Origin: Flavobacterium jejuense
GTDB lineage: Bacteria > Bacteroidota > Bacteroidia > Flavobacteriales > Flavobacteriaceae
Assembly (NCBI RefSeq): GCF_006491595.2
Contig: NZ_VEVQ02000014.1
Coordinates: 1-64,000, forward strand
DNA: 64,000 nt
Reading direction: 5' to 3'
Within the stretch, counting starts at the first letter, position 1; each line of letters starts with the position of its first letter. Of this stretch, positions 8,767 to 17,074 are shown piece after piece. The notes beneath the pieces were generated by a model. The model did not search any database. It was not told where the DNA came from and worked only from the letters and a program-made list of their open reading frames with translations. The position numbers and the translations under genes are program-made.

Positions 8767-10137
8767 ATGAAAACTAAATTATCTTTATTATTTGCAATAA
8801 CTATTGGGTTTTTTACAAATGCTCAAAATAACGAAGCGTGTACGGAAACGCTAAGTTTAATGGCTTCATCAGTTAAAGCTAAAGATCCTGCTGGATACGA
8901 TTATTTAACAACTTTAAGAAAAGATTGCCCGTCTTTTGATAAAAGAATTTACTCTTATGGTGAATTTGCAATCAAACAAAAAATAGACAAAGCAACTGGT
9001 GCTGAAAAAGAAAAGTATGTGCGTGATTTAATGAGCTTTTACGAAGAGAATTATAAATATTTCCCAAGTGAAGGAGCTGGAGTTGATATGAAAAAAGGGT
9101 TAGCTTTGTTTAATTACAAACTTGGTACAAATGAGGAAAAATATTCCCTTTTCGACAAGGCATTTACTAATGATAAAGCAAATTTTGATTCAACAAGAGG
9201 TCTTTATGCATATTTTGAAATATTTGTAAAAGATTATGAAGCAGGAAATAAAGGAATAGAACTACAACAAGTATTTGATAAATATGATGATATTTTAGAA
9301 AAATTAACTGCTCTTGAAAAAGAATATTCTGATGCTAAAGATGTTTTAATAGCTAAAGAAGAAGCTGGACAAGAATTAGATACTAAAGAGGCTAAAGTAA
9401 AAAGTAGATATGAGTCAAATTTAGAAGATATTGCAACTGTTACCTCAAGTATGGACGGTATCATAGTGCAACTATCTACTTGTGATAAGTTAATACCATT
9501 CTATCAAAAATCATTTGAACAAAACAAAACAAATAAAGTTTGGTTATTAAGAGCTGCAGATCGTTTAGAAGCAAAAGAATGTGATGAAGATCCGTTATTT
9601 TCAAAAATCTCTGAAGCACTTCTTAAAGTTGACCCAAGTGCACCTGCTTATGAAAAACAAGCAATGGTAGAATACCAAAAGAAAAATACTGCGAAAGCAA
9701 TTGAATATTTTAATAAAGCTGCTGAAATGTATTCTGACAATACTAAAAAAGCAAATGTTTACATGAAGATAGCTTCTATTTATTCAAAATCAAACAAGAG
9801 TCAATCACGTAATTACGCAAGAAAAGCATTAGCTGTAAAACCATCTTATGGTAAAGCTTATCTATTAATTGCTCAGTTATATGGAGGAAGTATTAATGAT
9901 TGTGGTAAAGATCAATTTGAAAAAAGAGCGATTTACTGGTTAGCTGCTAGCTATTGTGATAAGGCTGCTATTGCAGATTCTTCATTAAAAGCAACTGCAA
10001 GTAAAATGGCTGCTGGATATAGAGCATCAGCTCCATCTAAAACAGAAATATTCAGTCATCCTAGTGGAAATATGTCTGGAAAAAGAATTTCTTTCAATTG
10101 TTGGGTTGGAGAAAGTATAACAGTTCCTTCATTATAG
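8767..10137 (+). CDS. Secreted tetratricopeptide-repeat protein
   Basis: A signal peptide (MKTKLSLLFAITIGFFTNAQ) precedes 436 residues that are largely alpha-helical. TPR-like helices are clearest at about residues 295-370 (NTAKAIEYFNKAAEMYSD, KAYLLIAQLYG). A long charged segment at about 175-225 looks coiled-coil-like. The C-terminus ends in a short strand-like piece with ESITVPSL. TPRs act as protein-docking scaffolds in the periplasm. The gene ends one base before the lptC start, so the two are probably translated together, suggesting a link to envelope assembly. No enzymatic motif is present. Confidence 0.75.
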   Translation: MKTKLSLLFAITIGFFTNAQNNEACTETLSLMASSVKAKDPAGYDYLTTLRKDCPSFDKRIYSYGEFAIKQKIDKATGAEKEKYVRDLMSFYEENYKYFPSEGAGVDMKKGLALFNYKLGTNEEKYSLFDKAFTNDKANFDSTRGLYAYFEIFVKDYEAGNKGIELQQVFDKYDDILEKLTALEKEYSDAKDVLIAKEEAGQELDTKEAKVKSRYESNLEDIATVTSSMDGIIVQLSTCDKLIPFYQKSFEQNKTNKVWLLRAADRLEAKECDEDPLFSKISEALLKVDPSAPAYEKQAMVEYQKKNTAKAIEYFNKAAEMYSDNTKKANVYMKIASIYSKSNKSQSRNYARKALAVKPSYGKAYLLIAQLYGGSINDCGKDQFEKRAIYWLAASYCDKAAIADSSLKATASKMAAGYRASAPSKTEIFSHPSGNMSGKRISFNCWVGESITVPSL

Positions 10138-10138
10138 G

Positions 10139-10702
10139 ATGAATCAAAAATATAGAAATAGCATATCTAATATAGTCATGATACTTAGTGTCATGACTAT
10201 ATTTTTTTCATGTGAGGGCTCTTTAAAAGATGTGCAAAAGTTCAATCGTTCTTCTTTTCTGCCTTCTGGTGAAGCTGATTCTATTAATTTAAAATATACC
10301 GATTCTGGACGTGTAAAATCGATCTTAACGAGTAAAAAAATGCTTGATTATAGCAATATAGAAAATGCATTTACCGAATTTCCAGAAGGTGTCGTAGTAA
10401 CAATGTTTGATGAAAACAATAATACTACAATAATAGAATCGAATTACGCAATTACTTATAAAAAAACAGATATAATTGATTTACAAGGGGAAGTAACCAT
10501 AACCTCTTATGATGGAAAAAAATTGGAAACACCTCAATTATATTTTGATCAAAAAAACGAATGGTTTTTTACTGAAAAGCACTTCAAATATTCTGATGGC
10601 ACTGGTGGGTTTCTTCAAGGTCCAGGTGTAGATTTCAGTAAAGATTTCAAAATATTCAACATGCAAACCAGTAATGGTGAGATTAATAATGTTGAAGAAT
10701 AA
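10139..10702 (+). CDS. lptC: LPS export periplasmic protein LptC
   Basis: LptC passes lipopolysaccharide from the LptBFG extractor to the periplasmic LptA bridge. The 187-residue protein starts with a lipoprotein-like signal (VMTIFFSCEGSLKD, Cys near residue 25), as is usual in Bacteroidetes. A single beta-jellyroll domain follows, with the family-type strands around AFTEFPEGVVVTMFD, VTITSYDGKKLETPQLYFD and GTGGFLQGPGVDFSKD. The start lies directly after the TPR gene. In the related CorC-type gene order, lptC is commonly next to the CBS membrane protein, as here. Confidence 0.88.
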   Translation: MNQKYRNSISNIVMILSVMTIFFSCEGSLKDVQKFNRSSFLPSGEADSINLKYTDSGRVKSILTSKKMLDYSNIENAFTEFPEGVVVTMFDENNNTTIIESNYAITYKKTDIIDLQGEVTITSYDGKKLETPQLYFDQKNEWFFTEKHFKYSDGTGGFLQGPGVDFSKDFKIFNMQTSNGEINNVEE

Positions 10703-10756
10703 AACAATTGTACTATTGTCGATTTTATTTATTATTTTTGGTAAAAATTAATTAAA

Positions 10757-10936
10757 ATGAAATATACAAAGTATATTCAGTACGCATATATGGTCTTTGC
10801 TGTTTTTTTTATTTATGATGCTTTTGTGAAATATCAAAATGATCAAAACTATATTCTTAGTGTTTTTTTTGTAGTCTTGGCAATATTTATGGCTTTCTTT
10901 AAAAGAAGATTTTACAATAAAAATGGTCAAAAGTAA
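10757..10936 (+). CDS. Small two-helix membrane protein (59 residues)
   Basis: An open frame from ATG at 10757 to TAA at 10934-10936 encodes 59 residues. Two hydrophobic helices lie at about residues 9-22 (YAYMVFAVFFIYDA) and 32-48 (YILSVFFVVLAIFMAFF), with a basic tail KRRFYNKNGQK. It sits 54 bases after lptC and three bases before the CorC-type gene, in the same direction and tightly packed. This argues for a real gene despite the short length. Function is unknown; the inside-positive C-terminus suggests a hairpin with both ends in the cytoplasm. Confidence 0.75.
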   Translation: MKYTKYIQYAYMVFAVFFIYDAFVKYQNDQNYILSVFFVVLAIFMAFFKRRFYNKNGQK

Positions 10937-10939
10937 AGT

Positions 10940-12208
10940 ATGGGAATAGCCATCATCGTTATTTGTTTACTCTTATCAGCCTTTTTTTCAGGTATGGAAA
11001 TTGCTTATGTTTCTTCCAATAAAGTCTATTTGTCTATTGAAAAGAAACAGAACAATTTTAATGCAAAAATCTTATCTAAACTCATAGAAAAACCTTCACA
11101 GTTCATAACAGCAATGTTGGTTGGAAACAATGTTGTTTTAGTAATTTATGGTATTTATTCAGGAGATTTATTAATGAATTGGATAATTTCTTTTAGTTAC
11201 GAATTGTCCCCTTTTGTAAATCTTTTAATTCAAACCTTATTATCAACAGCTATAATTTTAATGACAGCTGAATTTTTACCAAAAGTTTTCTTTCAGATTT
11301 ATGCCAATTCGTTTATTAAATTATTTGCAGCACCTGCTTATTTATTTTACCAATTATTCTTTTGGGTTTCAAAATTTATCATTTGGATTTCCGATTTTAT
11401 CTTGAAAAAATTCTTTAAAACAGATGGAGATCAAGTACAAGACTATTTTAGTAAAGTAGAATTGGGTAACTATATTAGTGAACAGATGAATAGTTTTTCA
11501 GAACATGATGAAATAGATTCTGAAATACAAATTTTTCAAAACGCATTAGAGTTTTCTGATTTGAAAGCTAGAGATATTATGACACCTAGGACAGAGATTT
11601 CTGGTGTAGATATTTTGGATTCTGTTTCTGAATTAAAAGAATTATTTGTTAGTACTGGTTATTCTAAAATTATTGTTTATCAAAATTCCATTGATGATAT
11701 TTTAGGATACGTTCATTCATTCGAATTATTCAAAAAACCAAAAACAATAAAATCAGTAATGATTTCTATTGAATATGTTCCTGAAACCATTTATATTAAA
11801 GATTTATTAGATATCTTAACAAAAAAAAGAAAAAGTATGGCGGTAATTTTAGATGAATATGGGGGAACATCTGGAATTATTACTGTTGAAGATATTATTG
11901 AAGAGCTATTTGGAGAAATTGAAGATGAGCACGATTTGGATGAAGAATTAATTGATGAAAAAATTGAAGAAGACGTTTATCTTTTTTCAGCTAGACTAGA
12001 TGTAGAATTTATCAACCAAAAATACAATCTTAATATACCTGAAACAGATTCATACAGTACATTAGGAGGTTTTATCGTTCATAACACGAAAGAAATCCCT
12101 CAAAATAAAGAGAAAATTAAAATTGAAAATTTTGAAATAACGATACATTCTGCCTCAAATAAAAAGATAGAATTGGTCAGACTTTCAATTTTAGAGGAAA
12201 AACAATAA
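10940..12208 (+). CDS. CNNM/CorC (hemolysin C) family membrane protein with paired CBS domains
   Basis: A 422-residue protein with an N-terminal CNNM transmembrane domain (about residues 1-150, SAFFSGMEIAYVSSNK motif), two CBS domains (about 205-330, with MTPRTEI and LDEYGGTSGIITVEDIIEELFGEI) and a C-terminal CorC_HlyC domain (about 345-420). CNNM/CorC proteins are implicated in Mg2+/divalent cation efflux, with the CBS pair sensing nucleotide. In Flavobacteria a related protein, GldE, contributes to gliding, but this copy sits in the lptC neighbourhood and lacks gliding genes nearby. It is therefore left as a family call. Confidence 0.9.
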   Translation: MGIAIIVICLLLSAFFSGMEIAYVSSNKVYLSIEKKQNNFNAKILSKLIEKPSQFITAMLVGNNVVLVIYGIYSGDLLMNWIISFSYELSPFVNLLIQTLLSTAIILMTAEFLPKVFFQIYANSFIKLFAAPAYLFYQLFFWVSKFIIWISDFILKKFFKTDGDQVQDYFSKVELGNYISEQMNSFSEHDEIDSEIQIFQNALEFSDLKARDIMTPRTEISGVDILDSVSELKELFVSTGYSKIIVYQNSIDDILGYVHSFELFKKPKTIKSVMISIEYVPETIYIKDLLDILTKKRKSMAVILDEYGGTSGIITVEDIIEELFGEIEDEHDLDEELIDEKIEEDVYLFSARLDVEFINQKYNLNIPETDSYSTLGGFIVHNTKEIPQNKEKIKIENFEITIHSASNKKIELVRLSILEEKQ

Positions 12209-12304
12209 AAAAATCATAAAAAATTAGTAGAAATTATAACTTTTCTGTTTTATTATTAAATAGATAATTGTATTTTCGCCCACTGAATTAAATTAATATA
12301 CAAA

Positions 12305-14410
12305 ATGGCAGTTTTAAATAATATTAGAAAACGTTCTGGATTACTTATCATTATTATTGGTTTTGCATTATTTGCATTCATAATTCCGGAGTTATTTAAA
12401 AGTGGTTTTAGCATAAACAGCAACAACGTAGGAGAAGTTAATGGTACGGATATTGTTGCTCAAGAGTTTATGAAAAAGACAGCTCAACTTGAAAAACAAA
12501 GTCAGCAAAGTCAACAAGGGCAATCTATGAGTGCTACTCAGGCAATGAACTCTGTTTGGGAACAAGAAGTAAGAAGCATTTTAGTAAATGAAGAAATAGA
12601 AAAAATTGGTTTAGGTATTGGTAAAGAACAATTAATCAATGTAATTAAAGCTAATCCTTATTTTGCTCAAAATCCTCAGTTTTTGAATGAAGCAGGAACA
12701 TTTGATGAAAATAAGTTTAAAGAATTTGTAAAATCTATCAAAAACGATCCTAACCAAGAACGTTGGATGCAATGGCAAGATTTTGAAAAAGAAGTTGAAA
12801 AATCAGCTGTAGAGCAATTGTATTACAACATGCTTAAAGGTGGAATTTACACAACTAAAGCTGAAGGGAAGTTCAAACATGTCTTAGATACTAAAAAAGT
12901 AGATTTTGACTATGTTACTGTATCTTTTTCAACAGTTAATGACGATCAAGTTAAAGTTTCAGACGATGAAATCATGGCTTACATGAAGAAAAATACAAAA
13001 AAATACAAATCAGATTTCACAAGAAATGTGGATTATGTGTTTTTCGAAAACAAACCTTCTGAAAAAGATGAGAAAGATTTGGAAACTCAATTTTACGGAT
13101 ATGTAAATGGAAGTGTTGATGGAAATGATTCTATTCTTAGTTTTAAAGATATTAAAGCTGAAAATGTTGCAGATTTCGTAAATAAAGAATCTGAAACACC
13201 TTTTGATTCTACTTATGTTGCGAAAAGTAATCTTCCAGTAGAATTTCAAGAACAACTATTTAACTTGACAAATGGTGAAGTTTTTGGACCTTATGTGAAT
13301 AACGGCTATCAATCTTTATCTAGAATGATGGGAAGGAAATCTAATGCAAGTGCAAAAGCAAGTCATATCTTATTAGCTTATGAAGGTGCACAAAGTTCTT
13401 CTGCTACAAGAACTAAAGAAGAAGCAAAAGCATTAGCAAATAGTTTATTATCTCAAGTAAAAGCAGACGCAAACAGTTTTTCTGCTTTAGCTTCAGCAAA
13501 TTCTGATGATCCAGGATCTAAAAACAACGGTGGTGAGTATGATAACATTACTCCTGGTCAAATGGTGCCAACTTTCAATGACTTTGTATTTGATAATACA
13601 GTAGGAACTGTTGGTGTTGTTGAAACAGATTTTGGTTTCCATGTTATTAAAGTATTAGCAAAATATGACGCTGTTCAATTAGCAACTATAACTAAAAAAA
13701 TCGAGCCATCAGAACAAACAATTGATGAGAACTATAATAAGGCTAGTCAATTTGAATCTGATGTAACTGGTAAAAACTTTGAAGAAGTAGCTAAAACGGC
13801 TAAATTAACAATTGTGCCAGCTACTAATTTAAAAGCTTCAGATGAGTATGTACAAGGCTTAGGAGCGCAAAGAGAAATTATTCGTTGGACATTTAATGAA
13901 GATACCAATGCTGGAGATGTTAAGCGTTTTGAAACAGCAAAAGGGTACGTAGTAGCTATTTTAAAAAACACAAATGAAACAGGTCTATTAAGTATGGATA
14001 TCGCTAGACAATCTGTTGGATTAATCTTAAAGAATGAGAAAAAAGCAGAAGAAATTAAAAAGAAAATGGCAGGTACTACTTTAGAAAATGTAGCAAAAGC
14101 AACAGGAGGTTCTGTAATGAGTGTTAGTGACGTAACATTAGGAAATCCTACAATTACAAATATAGGCTCTGAACCAAAAGTAGTAGGGACTGCATTTGAT
14201 TTAGAGGCAGGAAAAACTTCAGGATTAATTGTTGGTAATGGTGGTGTTTTCATGATTAAAACTAAAAAAGTGACTAATGCACCAGAAATTAAAGATTACT
14301 CTACTTTAATTACACAGAAACAATCACAAGAAGCAAATTCTGCTCAACAAAGAGTTTACCAAGCTTTAAAAGACAAAGCTGACATAACTGATAATAGAGC
14401 TAAATATTAA
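12305..14410 (+). CDS. Membrane-anchored peptidyl-prolyl isomerase, PpiD/SurA type
   Basis: A 701-residue periplasmic foldase anchored by an N-terminal helix (about residues 12-30, GLLIIIIGFALFAFIIPELF). A SurA_N-like helical chaperone region follows (about 35-270), then a parvulin rotamase domain (about 345-460, with SHILLAYEGA, DPGSKNNGGEYDNITPGQMVPTFNDFVF and GFHVIKV). A second, more divergent PPIase-like or chaperone part fills 480-690. PpiD-type proteins help newly exported outer-membrane proteins fold. The 96-base gap upstream could hold its own promoter (TATTTTCG at about 12272 is a weak -7-like match). A clear terminator follows. Confidence 0.92.
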   Translation: MAVLNNIRKRSGLLIIIIGFALFAFIIPELFKSGFSINSNNVGEVNGTDIVAQEFMKKTAQLEKQSQQSQQGQSMSATQAMNSVWEQEVRSILVNEEIEKIGLGIGKEQLINVIKANPYFAQNPQFLNEAGTFDENKFKEFVKSIKNDPNQERWMQWQDFEKEVEKSAVEQLYYNMLKGGIYTTKAEGKFKHVLDTKKVDFDYVTVSFSTVNDDQVKVSDDEIMAYMKKNTKKYKSDFTRNVDYVFFENKPSEKDEKDLETQFYGYVNGSVDGNDSILSFKDIKAENVADFVNKESETPFDSTYVAKSNLPVEFQEQLFNLTNGEVFGPYVNNGYQSLSRMMGRKSNASAKASHILLAYEGAQSSSATRTKEEAKALANSLLSQVKADANSFSALASANSDDPGSKNNGGEYDNITPGQMVPTFNDFVFDNTVGTVGVVETDFGFHVIKVLAKYDAVQLATITKKIEPSEQTIDENYNKASQFESDVTGKNFEEVAKTAKLTIVPATNLKASDEYVQGLGAQREIIRWTFNEDTNAGDVKRFETAKGYVVAILKNTNETGLLSMDIARQSVGLILKNEKKAEEIKKKMAGTTLENVAKATGGSVMSVSDVTLGNPTITNIGSEPKVVGTAFDLEAGKTSGLIVGNGGVFMIKTKKVTNAPEIKDYSTLITQKQSQEANSAQQRVYQALKDKADITDNRAKY

Positions 14411-14434
14411 TCAAATAAATGGCTTAAAATATCA

Positions 14435-14468
14435 AAATCCCTTACTTGAATAAAGAAGGGATTTTTTT
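14435..14468 (+). terminator. Rho-independent terminator after the foldase gene
   Basis: AAATCCCTT (14435-14443) pairs with AAGGGATTT (14456-14464), a 9-bp stem followed by a T run, 25 bases after the PpiD-type stop codon. It closes the long coaX-to-foldase run. Confidence 0.88.
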
Positions 14469-14472
14469 ATGT

Positions 14473-14907
14473 CTTTTAGTAAAAAACAAACCCTATTGTA
14501 AAAATGATTTTAAAGCCTTCTAAGAAGAGTTGGTAATAAACCCAGTTTGGTTCAGGTAAAGCAATGAATACTTTTGTTAGGCTTCTCTTAGTAGGTTTTA
14601 AATCTGTTTGTAAAGCAGATGAAACCACAAACCTTTCCTTTAAAAGACAGAATGGTCATTTTTGTGAAAACCAACTACTAATACACGAAGTAAAAATCCG
14701 TACAAAGAGAACGATTGAGTATTACAGGTTGGTTAAAAACCAGAAAAGTATAATTTTAGGAGCATCACAAAAGTATTTCAGTACAAAATCCCACCCGCTT
14801 TCCGCGTTACACGGTAACTTGCTACAATCGGAGCTAGAAAAGACGTTGGTTGCTTTTAAAACTTTTTATTGAATAAATTACTTCTATTAATTTTATAATA
14901 ACTCAAA
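14473..14907. other. Unassigned intergenic stretch with one doubtful open frame
   Basis: About 430 bases without a convincing gene. An open frame from 14564 to 14872 (+, 102 residues) has no signal peptide, domain or helix pattern, no neighbour spacing that suggests translation, and an unusual rich run of Lys/Arg/Ser. An imperfect inverted repeat lies around 14515-14530 and 14578-14594 (CCTTCTAAGA against TCTTAGTAGG). The stretch is at the downstream edge of the Rhs cassette island and may be decayed island DNA. Function not recognised. Confidence 0.35.
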
Positions 14908-15021
14908 ACAACAAAAGCCACATCATTGTGGCTTTTTGTTTTTATATTCTTTGTGTCCACGAGCTAGAAGCTCGCGGTAGCGTTACCGATTATTTAGAGA
15001 CGCTCGGACCAACTGGGGTTA
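14908..15021 (-). repeat. Rhs cassette boundary repeat, copy R1
   Basis: Copy of a 114-120 bp repeat seen three times in this island. In minus-strand order it contains a TAA (15019-15021), a block reading CCCCAGTTGGTCCGAGCG, a short palindrome CGAGCTTCTAGCTCG, an AT-rich piece and a terminator-like hairpin (AAAAGCCACA 14913-14922 with TGTGGCTTTT 14927-14936). R1 differs from R2 by a few substitutions. No immunity gene precedes it; the tandem array at 15022-15238 stands there instead. Confidence 0.9.
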
Positions 15022-15238
15022 CTACTGTAAGTGACATTAATTACAAGTGTATTAGCGTAGGTTACAAGTGTAAGTGATATTAATTTCAAGTGTATTAGTG
15101 TAGGTTACAAGTGTAAGTGATATTAGTTACAGGTGTATTAGAGCAGGTTACAAGTGTAAGTGACACTAGTTACTAGTGTATTAGCATAGGTAACAAGTGT
15201 GTTAGTGTAGGTTACTATGGTAAGCAGTTAAAAACAGG
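15022..15238. repeat. 43-bp tandem repeat array (about 4.5 units)
   Basis: Units start at 15027, 15070, 15113 and 15156 with exact 43-base spacing, followed by a half unit from 15199. Each opens with GTAAGTGA and ends with GGTTACAAGT or a close variant. Each unit is itself two related halves of about 21 bases, so the array probably grew from a half-unit duplication. It abuts repeat R1 directly and lies where a toxin/immunity cassette would be expected. No long open frame crosses it. Confidence 0.9.
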
Positions 15239-15273
15239 TTTGCTTAAGATATGCTTTGATGACTATTTTTTAA

Positions 15274-15388
15274 ACAACAAAAGCCACAATAATGTGGCTT
15301 TATATTTTTATATTCTTTCTGTCCACGAGCTAGAAGCTCGCGGTAGCGATGCCGATTATTTAGAGACGCTCGGACCAGCTGGGGGTTA
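15274..15388 (-). repeat. Rhs cassette boundary repeat, copy R2
   Basis: Minus-strand order: TAA stop of the upstream immunity gene (15386-15388), then CCCCCAGCTGGTCCGAGCG, the CGAGCTTCTAGCTCG palindrome, and a hairpin AAGCCACA (15293-15300 on the complementary arm) pairing with TGTGGCTT. The repeat begins with the immunity stop codon itself. The hairpin probably terminates the cassette transcript. Confidence 0.92.
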
Positions 15389-15838
15389 TAACTTCAAAGT
15401 AATCATCTCAATTTTTGTATTATAAATATCTTCAATTGAATTCAATATTGTTAAATCTTCGTCAACAACAATATATAATTTCCAATCATTTATTAACTCT
15501 ACACAATCTTCATCATATTTTAGCTCAATTTTTAACTGTTTAATACAAGATAGTTTTTTATTTAATGAGACTGTCTTTTTATAGACACCACTAAAATCAT
15601 TATATAAATCGATTCTTTCAAGATTACCAAACTTAACGTCAAACCAACAACAAATACTATCGAAAAAGACATATTTAGTCTTTGATGGAAAAACACTATT
15701 TACAGTTAAAAATTTATCATAATAAAAATAGTCAGGTTTGAGAAATTTATTTTCAAAAGAGTCAAAACACATTCCTAATACAAAGTCTCCTACTCGATCA
15801 TCTTCAATTTTTAAACTTAAAATCTTATGTTTATCCAT
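15386..15838 (-). CDS. Putative immunity protein of Rhs cassette A
   Basis: A 150-residue cytoplasmic-type protein with no signal peptide, rich in Asp/Lys/Phe. It begins two bases after the stop of the Rhs toxin gene at 15841-16881 and ends exactly at the start of boundary repeat R2. In polymorphic toxin loci the small gene directly after the toxin tip is normally its cognate immunity protein. No immunity family is recognised by eye, so the assignment is by position. The protein is acidic overall, as many toxin inhibitors are. Confidence 0.6.
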   Translation of the reverse strand: MDKHKILSLKIEDDRVGDFVLGMCFDSFENKFLKPDYFYYDKFLTVNSVFPSKTKYVFFDSICCWFDVKFGNLERIDLYNDFSGVYKKTVSLNKKLSCIKQLKIELKYDEDCVELINDWKLYIVVDEDLTILNSIEDIYNTKIEMITLKL

Positions 15839-15840
15839 CT

Positions 15841-16881
15841 TTATTTTGATAATATTTTTCCTGCTTCTTTTAAAACCTCTCCAGTATTTCCATCAATTAT
15901 TCTCCATTTCCTTTGGTTAATCCATTCACTCCTTGCATATCTTTTAGGATCAATAATTTTCGTAGGAGTATAATTCGGACCTGTTATTTTGTAATAATAT
16001 GGATTTTTAGCAATTTTACCACCATGTCTGCCTCCTCCATAATTAACAACAACACTATATCTATTTCCTGCTTTTACTTCTAAAATATACTCTTCAGCAT
16101 TTGATGTTCCTTTATAATCCTTAGGTTTAAATCCATCCTTTTTTAGTAAATTTTTTAAAATAGTAACATTATCACTATGAAAAAGACTTTTGACTTTCAT
16201 ATTCTTTAACTGAGTCAAAAAAGGTAATACATAGCCTCCAACATTCATAGCAAATTCTAACCTATCATAAAAATGCTCTTTTGCCATAAAATTATCCTCA
16301 GCATTTAAATCTCTCGCTCTAATTTGGGCTTTTAGATACATTCTATGTATTGGATCAAAACCTCTTATTTCCATTTGTTCATCAATCCAAGTCTTGTCTT
16401 CAATATCTTTTTGAGCCATTGAAATGGGATCTGTGTAATCATAATTAGCAGATGTTTTTAAACCCATAAATCTCTTCTGATAATGACTTGTTTCAAAAAA
16501 AGGTTTTTCATGCCCAGGAACGTAATTCCAAACCATAACTTCAATTAAAGGATCATTACCTTCAACCATAAAAGTCTCAGTTTTAGACACAAATAAATCA
16601 CCATTTTGATGTAAATCCCAATAACAACGTACAAATTTTTTCTCTCCACCCTCTAATTCAATTGCATCAATAACTCTATTTTCACTAAAACTATATGGAC
16701 TATTCCATGGGAATGAGTGCATGTAAGGATCTTTATTGAAAAACCTACCCACTCTTGGATCATGCATTCTAAAAGTATAGTTCAAAGAATTTCCTTCCCC
16801 TTTTAACTCATCATCTTTTTCTTGTCCTTGGAAGCCGTAACGGTAGGCTGTGCTTGAGTGCGTGCGACCTGGCAAGGTCAT
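15841..16881 (-). CDS. Orphan Rhs C-terminal toxin fragment, cassette A
   Basis: Residues 1-70 are the RHS repeat-associated core end: LPGRT, YRYGFQGQEKDDELKGEGNS, RMHDPRVGRFFNKDP, then WNSPYSFSENRVIDAIELEG. The remaining about 275 residues are a variable tip unrelated to that of cassette B. Its last about 80 residues, rich in Tyr, Lys and Gly, carry the likely toxin domain (for example VVVNYGGGRHGGKIAKNP). No YD-repeat barrel or secretion signal precedes it. The frame stays open upstream to 17034, inside repeat R3, but without another ATG. It is therefore an orphan module that may become active only after recombining with a full-length rhs gene, or a remnant. The toxic activity is unknown. 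Confidence 0.75.
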   Translation of the reverse strand: MTLPGRTHSSTAYRYGFQGQEKDDELKGEGNSLNYTFRMHDPRVGRFFNKDPYMHSFPWNSPYSFSENRVIDAIELEGGEKKFVRCYWDLHQNGDLFVSKTETFMVEGNDPLIEVMVWNYVPGHEKPFFETSHYQKRFMGLKTSANYDYTDPISMAQKDIEDKTWIDEQMEIRGFDPIHRMYLKAQIRARDLNAEDNFMAKEHFYDRLEFAMNVGGYVLPFLTQLKNMKVKSLFHSDNVTILKNLLKKDGFKPKDYKGTSNAEEYILEVKAGNRYSVVVNYGGGRHGGKIAKNPYYYKITGPNYTPTKIIDPKRYARSEWINQRKWRIIDGNTGEVLKEAGKILSK

Positions 16882-16954
16882 TCCAAAAGAAGATGTGTAT
16901 TTACCACTAGATTTATTTGTATGAACGTGTCGTAAAAATAGTTTTTTTATGATT

Positions 16955-17074
16955 ACAACAAAAGCAACTCTTCTAAAAGTTGCTTTTTGTTTTTTATATT
17001 CTTTGTGTCCACGAGCTAGAAGCTCGCGGTAGCGCTAACGATTATTTAAAGACGCTCGGACCAGCTGGGGGATA
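16955..17074 (-). repeat. Rhs cassette boundary repeat, copy R3
   Basis: Third copy, with the same block order as R1 and R2 but a different hairpin sequence (AAAGCAACT 16961-16969 with AGTTGCTTT 16978-16986). The TAA at the head of R1 and R2 is TAT here (17072-17074), so the upstream immunity frame reads nine residues into the repeat before stopping at 17042-17044. The hairpin has diverged in sequence while keeping its stem, a sign that its structure is under selection. Confidence 0.9.

Noticed and set aside
13747..14253. Long minus-strand open frame inside the PpiD-type gene, and similar frames at 62574-62948 inside infB
   Set aside because: They are antisense shadows of strongly supported coding genes with family motifs on the plus strand.
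14564..14872. Real gene of 102 residues
   Set aside because: No domain, signal or spacing evidence; kept only as part of the unassigned stretch.
15022..15238. CRISPR array
   Set aside because: Units are contiguous, 43 bases with drift, and have no unique spacers; no cas gene is nearby.
15240..15425. Open frames on the plus strand (15240-15425 and 16980-17213) reading SVHELEARGS- and CVHELEARGS-like peptides
   Set aside because: They are the boundary repeats R2 and R3 read on the opposite strand and overlap the immunity genes; the coding signal comes from the repeat, not a gene.
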